From: an uncultured Porphyromonas sp.
Lineage (GTDB): Bacteria > Bacteroidota > Bacteroidia > Bacteroidales > Porphyromonadaceae
Assembly (NCBI GenBank): GCA_905372565.1
Contig: CAJPPK010000003.1
Coordinates: forward strand, 73,897-137,896
Reading direction: 5' to 3'
DNA: 64,000 nucleotides
Shown: positions 8,923 through 18,300 of the stretch, piece by piece
Layout of the letters: every line of letters starts with the position of its first letter
Numbering within the stretch: position 1 is the stretch's first letter
The notes under the pieces: model-generated
What the model saw: the letters and a program-made list of their open reading frames with translations, nothing else
Database searches by the model: none
What the model was told of the DNA's origin: nothing
Program-made: the position numbers and the translations under genes

Positions 8923-9960
8923 TTACTTACGTAGCTTGACGGGTGTCCCTGCCTTGAGGCTAGAGGGTGCGGAGGTGATGACTTGGTCACCCTCTTCGAG
9001 GCCACCGAGTACTTCGTAGCGATCGCCATACAGCTCACCGAGCTCGACAGCTCGGTAGACTGCCTTCCCCTCTTGGAGTAGGAAGACATAGCGAACACCG
9101 CTACCTACCTGGCGTACGACGGCCTTATCGGGGATGGTCAGTGCCTCCTTGCTCCCCAGGTTGATATGTACACGAGCGTACATCCCTGGACGGAGCTTGA
9201 GATCAGCGTTCTTCACTTCAACTTCGGTAGAGACCGTGTGGGTCACGGGATCAAGGGTGGGGAAGATGTTGGTGATCGTTCCGGCAAAGGTCTCCGTGCC
9301 GAGTGCATCTACTTGGAGGGATGCCTGCATACCCTTTTTGAGGAGGGCGTAGTATTGCTCGGAGACGCCGATGACAGCCTTGACGGGAGCGATTTGCTGA
9401 ATGACTACAACGGGGAGTGTGGGCGAAGTCATATCGCCGTTGTCGTAGTTCTTGGCTGTGACGAAGCCAGAGATGGGACTGCGCAGGGTGGTATTCTCGG
9501 CTGCATTGGCGTAGGCTAGCTTCGCTTGGTCGACAGCACTTTTAGCTTGATCCCATTGTGCCTTAGATACGGCTCCCACTTTATAGAGCTCATCCATACG
9601 GGTGAAGTTAGTCTGCGCATCTTTGAGCTGTATCTGTAGCTGAGAGGACTGAGTTGCCTCTAGTCGTGCTACGACTTGGCCTGCGGCGACACGATCACCT
9701 ACTTTGACAAGGAGTTGTTTCAGACGTCCTCCCGACTGGGCGGAGATATTGTTGATGGTCTTGGCCTCTAGTTGGGCAGTGAAGTCCTCGGAGAGGCTGA
9801 GTGAGGTGCGAGTGGCAGAGCCTACCTCGACGATGCGTGTAGAGTCTACAGCTGTGCTGTCAGAGGTCGCCTGCTCGCTACTGCCTGAGGAGCAGGAGGA
9901 AGCGGCGACAAGGGAGACGGCTCCGAAGAGGAGACCGCCTAGTTGGATCTTTGTTATCAT
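8923..9960 (-). CDS. RND efflux periplasmic adaptor lipoprotein (MFP)
   Basis: A 345-residue membrane-fusion protein joining the RND pump to the TolC-like channel. The N terminus is a lipoprotein signal with lipobox AASSC, the acylated Cys being residue 23. Then come a biotinyl-lipoyl half (LLVKVGDRVAAGQVVARL), an alpha hairpin (about 95-150), the second lipoyl half (LRSPISGFVTAKNYDNGD) and a beta-barrel with membrane-proximal domain (LRPGMYARVHINLG). Length and order are standard for the AcrA/MexA family. It sits between the tolC-like and pump genes with short gaps (44 and 8 bases), so all are probably one transcript. Confidence 0.95.
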   Translation of the reverse strand: MITKIQLGGLLFGAVSLVAASSCSSGSSEQATSDSTAVDSTRIVEVGSATRTSLSLSEDFTAQLEAKTINNISAQSGGRLKQLLVKVGDRVAAGQVVARLEATQSSQLQIQLKDAQTNFTRMDELYKVGAVSKAQWDQAKSAVDQAKLAYANAAENTTLRSPISGFVTAKNYDNGDMTSPTLPVVVIQQIAPVKAVIGVSEQYYALLKKGMQASLQVDALGTETFAGTITNIFPTLDPVTHTVSTEVEVKNADLKLRPGMYARVHINLGSKEALTIPDKAVVRQVGSGVRYVFLLQEGKAVYRAVELGELYGDRYEVLGGLEEGDQVITSAPSSLKAGTPVKLRK

Positions 9961-10004
9961 CGTATCTATCTTGTTTCGCTAGGGTTGATCAATTCGCATG
10001 TGAG

Positions 10005-11456
10005 CTACTTCGTGAGTTCGCCACTGGTCTTCCCCTGAAGCTCATCTAGGGAGAAGACTGCTACCATATAGTTGTAGACGGCTTGGCTGTAGTTTAGCTT
10101 GGCCTGAAGGAGGGCGGTCTCAGCATCGTTTAGCTCTAGGATCGTCCCTTCGCCACTGGTGTAGCGCACCTTGGCGATCTGGTGTCCTCGCTCTGCTGTA
10201 GCGACAGCATCACGAGCAGCGGCGAACTGCTCCAGGGCCTTACGCTGCTCCTCTAGACTATTCATCACTCCGAGACGAAGCTGCTGCTCCGCCGCGAGGC
10301 GCTGTGCACCGAGCTGACGGATCTGTATCTCCGTGGAGCGCAGATCGAGGAGCTTCGATCCTCCACTATATAGAGGGACATTGAGCGAAAGCCCAATGCT
10401 GGAGAAGGGGCTCCATCGCTTGCTGTCATTGAGGCGGAAGCGATCGGCCGCATAGTTATACATATAGTTGAAGGAGAGCGATAGGGTGGGTAGGAAGGCC
10501 ATCTTCTTGACCTTCAGCGCAGCCTCTAGCTGTCCCCCCTGTAGGTCAAGCTCTCTCAGCTGGGAGTTATCTGCTAGTGAGATGCGGTCGGCGGACTCGG
10601 GTAGCTGGCGGTAGACCTCCTGGGTGTAGCCAGCGAGCTGCTCCGTGATCGTGATCGGGGTCTCTAGGGAGATGCCCATGACGACCTTCAGCTTCGCCTC
10701 GGCGAGCTGGACGGCAGAGCGTGCCGCTACGAGGTTAGGCACGAGGTTCTTGACCTGTGTCTCCATACGGAGCTTGTCATACTCAGCTACGAGACCATGC
10801 TGGTAGCGCTGGGAGGTCTGCTTATAGTTGGCCTCGGCGTTGGCATAGCTAGCTTCAAGTGCTTGGAGAGATTCCTTAGCTAGCAAGACGGCTAGATAGC
10901 TCTTCTTGACCTCGGCCTCGAGAGCGACCTGCGAGCTACGTGCCTTCTGCTCGGCGAGCTCTACCGCTTTGGCGTCGAGCTTGAGGCTAGCCCATAGCTG
11001 AGGGGCGATGATCGGCATCCCTGCGGCGATCCCTCCCTGCAGGGTGTGCTTTTGGCCCATCTCGATCCCGTCCGAGGGGAAGAGTCCTCCCATCGGAGAG
11101 GCAGGCATGTCATCTCCACCTCCGAAGTAGACCTTCTGCTTCTTCAGCATATAGGAGTAGCTACCCGTCAAGCTCACCGAGGGCAGGAGCCCAGCACGTG
11201 TCTTGCGAGCACTTACCTTGGCTCCTTCTGCTCCAAGATGTACGGCTTGTAGGCTGGGACTCTTATCTAGTGCCAAGCGAACAGCTTGCTCCAGAGTTAG
11301 TGCTAGGGGAGCGGTCGCCTTAGCTCCTGTGGATGGAGAGGATGGGGAGTTATCTGCCTCTTGTGCTCCTAGCGAGAGAGTGGAGGCATATAGTCCGACA
11401 GTCAGTAGTAGGACTCGGGTGAGGAGCCTTGACTGTAGCGGAAGAGTTACATACAT
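10005..11456 (-). CDS. TolC-family outer-membrane efflux channel
   Basis: A 483-residue outer-membrane factor, first gene of the efflux operon. It has a signal peptide (about residues 1-31, ending LGAQ) and two repeats of the OEP domain: LTLEQAVRLALDKSPSLQA opens the first, and VRYTSGEGTILELNDAETALLQAKLNYSQAVYNYM closes the second in typical TolC style (spans residues about 420-460). A TAACTTTG -7 box lies 59 bases upstream. The gene is divergent from tonB; the shared 417-base region carries repeat array B1. Confidence 0.94.
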   Translation of the reverse strand: MYVTLPLQSRLLTRVLLLTVGLYASTLSLGAQEADNSPSSPSTGAKATAPLALTLEQAVRLALDKSPSLQAVHLGAEGAKVSARKTRAGLLPSVSLTGSYSYMLKKQKVYFGGGDDMPASPMGGLFPSDGIEMGQKHTLQGGIAAGMPIIAPQLWASLKLDAKAVELAEQKARSSQVALEAEVKKSYLAVLLAKESLQALEASYANAEANYKQTSQRYQHGLVAEYDKLRMETQVKNLVPNLVAARSAVQLAEAKLKVVMGISLETPITITEQLAGYTQEVYRQLPESADRISLADNSQLRELDLQGGQLEAALKVKKMAFLPTLSLSFNYMYNYAADRFRLNDSKRWSPFSSIGLSLNVPLYSGGSKLLDLRSTEIQIRQLGAQRLAAEQQLRLGVMNSLEEQRKALEQFAAARDAVATAERGHQIAKVRYTSGEGTILELNDAETALLQAKLNYSQAVYNYMVAVFSLDELQGKTSGELTK

Positions 11457-11480
11457 AAGGATATTGTCTGTGCTTATAAT

Positions 11481-11500
11481 AAGAGGGATTTACCCCTCTT
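11481..11500 (-). other. Short hairpin in the tolC-like gene leader
   Basis: A 7-bp inverted repeat (AAGAGGG 11481-11487 with CCCTCTT 11494-11500) lies between the -7 box and the start codon, so it would form in the 5' leader. It is too short to assign a function. Confidence 0.3.
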
Positions 11501-11514
11501 GTATTTTTAGTACG

Positions 11515-11522
11515 CAAAGTTA
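11515..11522 (-). promoter_or_regulatory. -7 box for the efflux operon
   Basis: TAACTTTG on the minus strand fits TAnnTTTG. The upstream TTA at 11541-11543 with an 18-base gap is a poor -33 candidate. Confidence 0.5.
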
Positions 11523-11623
11523 CGTAAAAATGTGCTAGTTTAAGGTCGATATCTCACAGGATTACAGAGGGGATAAACCGCGATCCAGTAAGCCTCGTCA
11601 GAGATGCTCCGATAGCCTGCTGT

Positions 11624-11713
11624 AGGTTGGGTATATTGTGATACGGAGGTCACTATATACCCAACCGGATCATCGCAATATACCCAACCGAGTAGCCACA
11701 ATATACCTAACCG
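11624..11713. repeat. Array B1: ATATACCCAACCG, 23-bp period, plus an inverted copy
   Basis: Direct copies of a 13-base core start at 11655, 11678 and 11701, an exact 23-base period; the third has T for C at one position. An inverted copy (GGTTGGGTATAT) is at 11625-11636. The two 10-base spacers differ from each other. The array lies in the divergent gap between the tolC-like gene and tonB, 160 bases before the tonB start and 167 before the tolC-like start. Same family as the arrays at 35.2 and 63.9 kb. Confidence 0.92.
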
Positions 11714-11794
11714 ACCGAGTACGAGGTGTCGCCTCCTTCGAACCCCGAATAACGCACGATGATAGGGGGATATGTCTTCATCCGAAATTATTTG

Positions 11795-11802
11795 TACATT
11801 TG
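11795..11802 (+). promoter_or_regulatory. -7 box for tonB
   Basis: TACATTTG is a perfect -7 match 71 bases before the tonB ATG at 11874. No clear TTG is present 19-20 bases upstream. Its presence argues against translation starting at 11772. Confidence 0.55.
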
Positions 11803-11873
11803 TAGCCAAGGAAACAACTAGTGCACTGCGCACGGAACAATATCAACTCACTAATTACTCAAGTGTAGCCGTT

Positions 11874-12593
11874 ATGGAAATCAAGAAGTCAGCCAAGGCC
11901 GACCTGGAAAAGGGCAAGGGTCTCTCGATCCTGCTTGGTCTGCTCGTGGCGCTATCGCTGGTCTTTGTTAGCCTCGAATGGCGCTCCAGCGTCGCTCAGG
12001 CTCAAGCTGGTGAAGGTGGCGACAAGCACGTCATGGAAGATGCACTCATCGTCCAAGATGATCAGAAGCCAGATCAGCCAGATCCACCCAAGCCTGATGA
12101 AGCTCCTTCGCAGACAGAGATCCAGCTCCCAGAAGAATTTAAGGTCGTATCCAACGATACCAAGGTCGAGAAGCTCAGCATCATCTCTGCCGACGAAGAT
12201 AAGGTACTCCCTCCTGCTAACATCCCCCTTGGTCCAGTAAACAACCCTGGCGGTACGGGCGGTGAAGAGCTTTCGGATGAACCTTTCGAAGTCGTAGAAG
12301 AGCAACCCGAGTTCATCGGCGGACAAGACGCTTTCCGTAAGTTCCTGCAGAATAACCTCCGCTACCCAGAGCGCGCAGCCGACGAAGGTATTCAGGGCCG
12401 TGTCATGGTACGCTTCATCGTCGAGCGTGACGGATCTGTATCTGCAGTAGAAGTCGCTAAGGGTGTCGACCCAGACCTCGATAAGGAAGCTGTCCGCGTG
12501 GTCAAGGCTCTCCCCAAGTGGAAGCCAGGACGTCAGCAGGGTAAGGCAGTACGTACTCGCTACATGCTCCCTATCGTCTTCACGCTCCAGTAA
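11874..12593 (+). CDS. tonB: TonB-family energy transducer
   Basis: A 239-residue inner-membrane protein passing proton-motive energy to outer-membrane receptors. Layout: cytoplasmic basic head MEIKKSAKADLEKGKG, one transmembrane helix (about residues 17-34), a periplasmic Pro/Asp-rich linker (QKPDQPDPPKPDEAP) and a C-terminal TonB domain (YPERAADEGIQGRVMVRFIV to the end). I chose ATG 11874 because MEIKKS-K-ADLE is the usual start of Bacteroidetes homologues; an in-frame ATG at 11772 would add 34 residues that overlap the -7 box. No exbB/exbD is adjacent. A likely client is the TonB-receptor-like barrel at 44.9-47.7 kb. Confidence 0.93.
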   Translation: MEIKKSAKADLEKGKGLSILLGLLVALSLVFVSLEWRSSVAQAQAGEGGDKHVMEDALIVQDDQKPDQPDPPKPDEAPSQTEIQLPEEFKVVSNDTKVEKLSIISADEDKVLPPANIPLGPVNNPGGTGGEELSDEPFEVVEEQPEFIGGQDAFRKFLQNNLRYPERAADEGIQGRVMVRFIVERDGSVSAVEVAKGVDPDLDKEAVRVVKALPKWKPGRQQGKAVRTRYMLPIVFTLQ

Positions 12594-12616
12594 GACCTAT
12601 CGCTTTAAGCTAAAGC

Positions 12617-12666
12617 TAAGCCCCCTCCCGAGGATCATGCGACAGCATGTCTCGGGAGGGGGCTTA
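12617..12666 (+). terminator. Terminator hairpin after tonB
   Basis: A perfect 16-bp GC-rich stem (12617-12632 with 12651-12666) encloses a second small inverted repeat (CATGC/GCATG). There is no real T tract. It lies 24 bases after the tonB stop. Confidence 0.7.
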
Positions 12667-13006
12667 CTCATTGCTCACACTTCTCTTCTAGGGGCGAGAG
12701 AAAGGCGGTTGTGATAGGGAAAGCCTACCGGTATCCTTTAGGGAAGCTAGCCTGCTCTATTTAGAGAGTCAAGCCATCATCCTTGGGGAAGTGAGATCTC
12801 CTTCGGTAGGGAGGTAGGACAGGTAATAGGGGAATTGGAGTGTCGTGACTGAGGATGAGCCTTTGTCGGAGCTATTGCTTGTCCAAGGGCAAACTCAGCA
12901 CTTGTCTTCATAAGCGCATAACCTCCCCTCTACACACTCTCTAGGGGACTTCAGCGAAGAGAATGAAGAGGGATAAACTCTCACTATCCTAGCCAAGGCA
13001 TAAAAG
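12667..13006. other. Intergenic stretch without a recognised gene
   Basis: About 340 bases between two terminator hairpins of convergent genes. I see no ORF with family resemblance, no repeat array and no promoter-like box here. Confidence 0.6.
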
Positions 13007-13054
13007 TACTCCACCCCTCCAAGCTACAAGATACGAGCTTGGAGGGGTGGAGTA
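13007..13054 (-). terminator. Terminator hairpin after the TPM gene
   Basis: A perfect 19-bp stem (13007-13025 with 13036-13054). On the minus strand the stem is followed by TTTTA. It lies 29 bases beyond the TPM gene stop. Confidence 0.8.
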
Positions 13055-13082
13055 TTTATGCTGGATGAGGAAGCGGATTAGG

Positions 13083-14378
13083 TCACCATCCACCGGAGGC
13101 ACCACCACCTCCTGTGGATCCTCCTCCGAAGCTACCTCCAGAGAAGCCTCCGCCAAAACCGCCACCGAAGCCACCGCCACCATGATAGCGATTGCGTCGC
13201 ATAAGTCCTGCTAGTAGGAGTGCCGATGCAGTCAAATCTTCATCAGTCGTGTCTCGGCGATCCTGGTGCTGATCATGGCCACAGTGCCGGCAGTGTATCG
13301 TCGTACGCTGGTAGCGTCCCTTCCCGGGGATATTCACTAGGCGAGAGCTGACAGCTTCGGCTGTTCGCCCACCGCAGTGCTCGCAGATCTGCCAGTGCGT
13401 CCCTAGGTCTTGGGAGGTGCGTTCGCTGTAGCCACAGGAGGCACAGCGATAGACTTGGTAGCGTCGAGAGCCCAGTTGCTCCTCCAGCTTAGCTAGCTCA
13501 GGTAGATAGCGTAAGCGCTCCGTATCTGATAGGAGGAGCATGCTCTCTGCACCGCACTGAGGACAGCGGGTCGCTAGCGTCACTAGGCGCTTCTCCATCT
13601 GCTTTGCCCAGAGATAGTATAGCAGACCCAGGGGAAGGCAGAGGAGGGCTAGAAGGAACCCATGGTGGACGAGCTTCTGTGGAAGGTAGGGGAGCTGTGC
13701 TCTAAGCCACTGGGGCGAACGCCTGCCACGCACCTCATAGTCTCTGAGGGAAGACCAAGCGCTATAGCCTGCTGCTAGGAGGATAAGCCCGAAGAAGAAG
13801 GCGATCATCTGCCAGTTGATCTGATGAGATCGCCTGCTCTGTGCCGAGCGTACCTCTCCCTGGTAGCCATCCTCAGAGAGTGCCTGATTCACCGCTGTGA
13901 TCGCCGCTAGGATCGCCGCTCCGTACTGCTTGTCCTGCATGAGGGAGCGCATCTCATTCCGTCGGATACGATCTAGCAGGGCATCGGGTAGGGCACCTTC
14001 GAGGCCATAGCCTGTGGCGAAGCGCAGACGTCGCTGCTCGATCGACATCAAGAGGAGCAGACCGTCATTCTTGGTCTTCGAGCCAATTCCCCAGCGACGA
14101 AAGAGCGCCGTGGTGAAATCCTCAAGGTTTTCATCCCCGATAGAGGGGATGACGACCACAGCGAACTCCACTCCCCGTGTCAAGCGAAGCTGGGTCAGCT
14201 CTCGGTTGATCTCTGCTCGCTCTTCTTCTGGGATGTAGCCCGCAGGGTCGCTCAGTAGCTGAAGGCTATCTTGAGCAAAGACATTGGGCACCTGCTCGGG
14301 GCTATAGACCTGCCCCGCTAAGGGGGAGGCTACCCAGAGCATCAGAAGGAAGAGGAGGCTTAAGAAGCGTGAACGCAT
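13083..14378 (-). CDS. TPM-domain membrane protein with four CxxC pairs and Gly-rich tail
   Basis: A 431-residue protein. Signal peptide (about 1-22), then a TPM domain (about 30-165; YIPEEERAEINRELTQL, SKTKNDGLLLLMSIEQRRLR), two hydrophobic segments (about 190-210 and 240-262), a Cys-rich region (about 275-370), and a Gly/Phe/Ser-rich tail ending in GGGGASGGW. The Cys-rich region has four CxxC pairs (CPQC, CASC, CEHC, CRHC), enough for two zinc ribbons. TPM proteins are envelope proteins, some with phosphatase activity or roles in photosystem repair; the role here is unknown. It follows lemA by 23 bases, a pairing common in bacteria. The zinc ribbons appear to be an addition to the usual YgcG-like plan. 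Confidence 0.88.
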   Translation of the reverse strand: MRSRFLSLLFLLMLWVASPLAGQVYSPEQVPNVFAQDSLQLLSDPAGYIPEEERAEINRELTQLRLTRGVEFAVVVIPSIGDENLEDFTTALFRRWGIGSKTKNDGLLLLMSIEQRRLRFATGYGLEGALPDALLDRIRRNEMRSLMQDKQYGAAILAAITAVNQALSEDGYQGEVRSAQSRRSHQINWQMIAFFFGLILLAAGYSAWSSLRDYEVRGRRSPQWLRAQLPYLPQKLVHHGFLLALLCLPLGLLYYLWAKQMEKRLVTLATRCPQCGAESMLLLSDTERLRYLPELAKLEEQLGSRRYQVYRCASCGYSERTSQDLGTHWQICEHCGGRTAEAVSSRLVNIPGKGRYQRTTIHCRHCGHDQHQDRRDTTDEDLTASALLLAGLMRRNRYHGGGGFGGGFGGGFSGGSFGGGSTGGGGASGGW

Positions 14379-14401
14379 AGGCGTTATCGTCGACTAGCGG
14401 G

Positions 14402-14998
14402 TTACTTTGAGAAGTCTACCGTTGGGGCGATCTCACTGCCCGCCTGCGCGGTGAAGTAAGGACGCTCCTTGAAGCCAAGAAGACCGGCAATGAGGACGGT
14501 AGGGAAGGTCTGTCGTGCTGTGTTGTACGTCTTGGCCGTCTCATTGAAGTCACGACGTGCGGTAGCGATACGATTCTCCGTGCCCTCGAGCTGTACGGCG
14601 AGGTTCTGGAACTGTTCGTTGGCCTTCAGATCGGGGTACTTCTCGACGACGACCATCAGGCGAGAGAGCGCAGAGGAGAGGGCATCTTGGCTCTGCTGGA
14701 AGCGCTGTAGAGCGGCTTCGTCGAGGTTGTTGGCGTCGATCGTCGTTGAGGTCGCCTTGCTACGAGCGGTGATGACTCCTTCGAGGGTTTCCTTTTCGTG
14801 AGAGGCATAGCCCTTGACGACATTCACGAGGTTAGGGATCAGGTCACTACGGCGCTGGTATTGGTTCTCTACCTGGCTCCAAGAGCTCTTGACCTGCTGG
14901 TCCATAGGTACAAGCGCATTATACTTCATCACGGCCCATAGAGCGAGGATGACAAGGATACCGACGGGGAGTAGCCACTTAGGTAACTTCATAATCAA
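14402..14998 (-). CDS. lemA: LemA family protein
   Basis: A 198-residue membrane-anchored protein. One N-terminal transmembrane helix (about 8-25) with the rest as a long helical periplasmic domain. The family signature is clear: YNALVPMDQQVKSSWSQVENQYQRR then LIPNLVNVVKGYASHEK (residues about 27-68) and a C-terminal PYFTAQ segment. An in-frame ATG two codons downstream (MKLPKW) is an equally good start. It forms a two-gene unit with the TPM protein. The function of LemA proteins is not settled. Repeat array C3 begins 117 bases upstream. Confidence 0.94.
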   Translation of the reverse strand: MIMKLPKWLLPVGILVILALWAVMKYNALVPMDQQVKSSWSQVENQYQRRSDLIPNLVNVVKGYASHEKETLEGVITARSKATSTTIDANNLDEAALQRFQQSQDALSSALSRLMVVVEKYPDLKANEQFQNLAVQLEGTENRIATARRDFNETAKTYNTARQTFPTVLIAGLLGFKERPYFTAQAGSEIAPTVDFSK

Positions 14999-15115
14999 AT
15001 TCGGATTAAGTGTGAATAACTATACAAAAATAGTACAAAGGTTATACCAAAGCTCCTATGTCCTATTTAGGGTGTCCGATGGGACAGGGCACGGCTAATC
15101 AACGACTGGATCCAA

Positions 15116-15165
15116 GGGGCAACAGTAGTAACACAAAAGGGGCAACAGTAGTGCCTACTAGTTGG
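15116..15165. repeat. Array C3: two 23-bp units of GGGGCAACAGTAGT
   Basis: Two copies of the family-C core on the minus strand start at 15116 and 15139 (23-base period) and end with the family end motif CCTACTAGTTGG at 15154-15165. Read on the minus strand it has the same order as the arrays at 27.4 and 50.3 kb: end motif, cores, then a tail with TGTTACTACTG. It has two units instead of four. The nearest start codon downstream is lemA, 117 bases away. Confidence 0.9.
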
Positions 15166-15192
15166 AATTAATCAGCATCCGTAGAAAGGGCT

Positions 15193-15233
15193 AAAAGAAA
15201 CCCGAGAGAGCCTACCATGGTAGCTCTCTTGGG
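15193..15233 (-). terminator. Terminator after the RecB-like nuclease gene
   Basis: An 11-bp stem with one G:T pair plus an inner 4-bp stem (15201-15233) is followed on the minus strand by TTTCTTTT (15193-15200). It ends the operon DUF4837-pdxA-nuclease. Confidence 0.85.
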
Positions 15234-15308
15234 TGATAGATGGCGAAGCTAGAGTGCATGCCGTCGCCCGTGCTAGCTTCTAGTCTTAGGCCTCTTTGGG
15301 CGAGAGGC

Positions 15309-18300
15309 TTATTGCTCGGAGGATGGGTGCTTGGCTGAGACTTCGACGATCTTGACACCCTCCTCCTGCAGGTAGCAGAGGTAGCCCAAGACTTGCTCAT
15401 AGCCCATCGCACGTAGGAGATCCATGTAGCGTCTCACCTGAGTGCGGTAGCTAGGCTCTTCCTTCCCGAACTTGTAGTCCACGATCTCTACGTGTCCATC
15501 TGGATAGATGATGACTCGGTCAGGACGCCGGCTAGACGTGAGCTTTCCCCCGATGATCGCTCGTTCGTTGTACACCTCTCCCGAGCCATCGAACCAGCGT
15601 CGTGCATCGGGGTGATCTAGGATCTGCCTAAGGAGTCGCTCCAGGTCGTCTGTCTGCTCCTGGGTGATATACCCCTGGCGAACGGACTCTGTGATCGCCT
15701 CCGCAAGCTCGCCCTCTGTCTCGATCCGAGAGAGGATGAGGTGCATCGTCCTCCCATAGCGACGCTGGCTCTCCTCGGTGAAGTAGTCTAGCCCCTCACG
15801 TAGGACGGCTAGGCGTGTATCTAAGGGATAGGATTGGAGCGAGGTGATCGAGATCGTTTGATCACGAGGCTGGTCTTTCTCTAGAGGAGCACGGAGGTCG
15901 GAAGTGAAGCTCCCAGCCTCTTTAGCAAGGATGTCAACGAAGAACTCCTTGGTTTCGTCATCTTTCTTCAGTAGGCGAAGGAGGAGATCCTCCATTGTCT
16001 TGACCTCCTTTTCCTCCTTTCCTTTCTTTTCCTTCTCTGAGTTGGGTTCTGCTAACCAGAGGTGAAGCTCCTGCTTCGGACGTGTAGTCGCGACATAGAG
16101 GAGATTGAGCGCATCGAACTGATACCTCATCTGCTCCTCATAGTAGCTCTGAGCGAAGAAGGTGGTGCGTAGCTTTTTATGATAGCGTAAGGGGACACTC
16201 TTTACGTTGGCCTTGATTAGGGGGGCTAGAGCTGGGAGATCTGGGAATGGGCACCAGAGGATATTCTCTAGATTATCAGAAGGGTCGAGGTCAAAGGAGA
16301 GGTCTGGTAGTAGTACTACAGGGAAGCCAAGCCCCTTAGACTTGTGAATCGTCATCAGCTGGAGGGCGTCATCGGAGGCGGCGCTCACGATACGCTCCTC
16401 TGCTCCTTGGTCTTGCCAGTAGGCGAGGAAGGATGGAATATCGGAGACTTGGGTCTGCCCCCAAGCATAGAGCTGATCGAGGAACTTGACCAGATAGGCT
16501 CCTTCGCTCTCTGGTAAGTAAGGCTGGAAGCGGTGAATAAGGAGTTCTACCACCTCATAGAGACCACGCCGTCCGATGGTCTGTAGATCCTCCAGCTCTT
16601 CGCTAGAGAGCTCTTGGGGATCAGTTGATTCAGTGCTGTGCAGGTCGAGGAGCTGGTGATAGGCCTCCTGAAGGATCGCACGGGTAAGATGAGATTCGTG
16701 AGCGATGTAGCCTAGGCAAGCAATGAGGAAGCGTACGGAGAAGGCTTCTCCCACCCGCAGTGCCTCCTCGGAGACGAAGTGGAGTGAGTAGCCCTCGCAT
16801 TGTTCTTCAGGGAAGGAAAGTAGCACCTCGGAGACGGCCGTGGAGCTCTTCTTGTTTCGTACAAGGATGGCGATGTCACTTGCTCGGTAGCCTCTCTTCT
16901 GCAGGTCGATGATCACATAGGGGAGCTCTGCTAGTGCAGGATTAGCTACTTGTTCTATCTGCTCTGCTTGCTTTTCCTCGGTGATGTCAGCTGGACTTTT
17001 GCCTTTGGTCTTGGGGAAATAGCGATGGACTACGACTTGCCCAGCGGGAGCATTTTCCTTCTGAGAGGGGAGCTCCTGAATGGCATCGTCATAAGCTGCG
17101 ATCTGTAGATCAAGGAAGGCGTCGAGAGACTCCTTTAACACCTGCATCCCCCCGAGAGATTGGTTTTGTGCCTCCCATTGGGCATTGAACAATTCGTGGA
17201 GCAGCTTAGGGAGGGCGGTGTAGAGTTTGTTGTTAAAGAGAATGATCTCCCGAGTGCTTCGCCAGTTCTCCTGTAGGGTGTGTTTCTCGATCTGTCCAGC
17301 GAAGTCAGCTTGGAGCGCTGAGGTGAGTAGCGAGCTGTCCGAGTTGCGAAAGCGGTAGATACTCTGCTTGGCATCTCCTACGATCAGGCAGTCTTTATCC
17401 TCGGCGAGGGAGTCCTTGAGTAGAGGCTTAAAGTTCGTGTACTGGAGGGTGCTCGTATCTTGGAACTCATCGATCATATGATGCCTGATACGTGCTCCCA
17501 GCTTTTCATATAGGAAGGGTGCATCATCAGGGGACTCTTCAAGAAGCGAAGAGATGAGCGAAGGAGCATCGGAGATAAACATCAGGCCTCCCTCCTGCTT
17601 GAGGCGCTGCAACTCGGTGTTGATGTCGATGAGTAAGTTGTATCGCCCTAAGTAGCGACGAAGCTGATCTGTCGTCTGATAGAGGGGAAAGTTCTCCTGC
17701 AAGAAGCTATCTAATGCAAGTATTTGCTCCTTGACCTCTCGAGCGATGGGGCTAAAGCGCTCCTTTGCCTCCTTCGAGACGATCTTCTCCATAGGATCAT
17801 CGGCTTCGAGATACTCCCTTAGATAAGAGTTACTCCTTGTGAGGACTTGACCATCTTTATCCCACTGATTGGGATTGTTTTGGAGCCTACGTATAGGACT
17901 AAGAGGGCCTTTTTCTTTGTAACGAATATCCTCATCCTTGATGCCAGCCTGGTCTATCAGGTTGAGGATACTCGTCGCTTGCTTTTTGACTTCGTCTATG
18001 AGATCCTTCCGGAGGGTATTGGCTTGCTGGCGTAGTGCTGCGACGTTCTCCTTGGTAGGGAACTCGTGCTTGGAGCGTAGGAGTTTGACTGTTTCGACTT
18101 CGAGCTCCTTAGCAAACGAAGTGAGGTTGCTCTCCAGTTTAGAGAAGCGCTCTCCGTCTTCGATGCTGTCTTGGATAAGCTGCTCGATGAGCTGGCGTAT
18201 GGTCTCATTAGCTTGCTGTCTGTCTTGGGAGGATAGTACCTCGAGAACAGCTTGCCTTAACCAAGGCTGGGTCGTTAGCTCGATCTTCAAGGCTCCCGAA

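Noticed and set aside
11772..11873. N-terminal extension of TonB from ATG 11772
   Set aside because: The extension covers a perfect -7 box, and the family start MEIKKS is at 11874.
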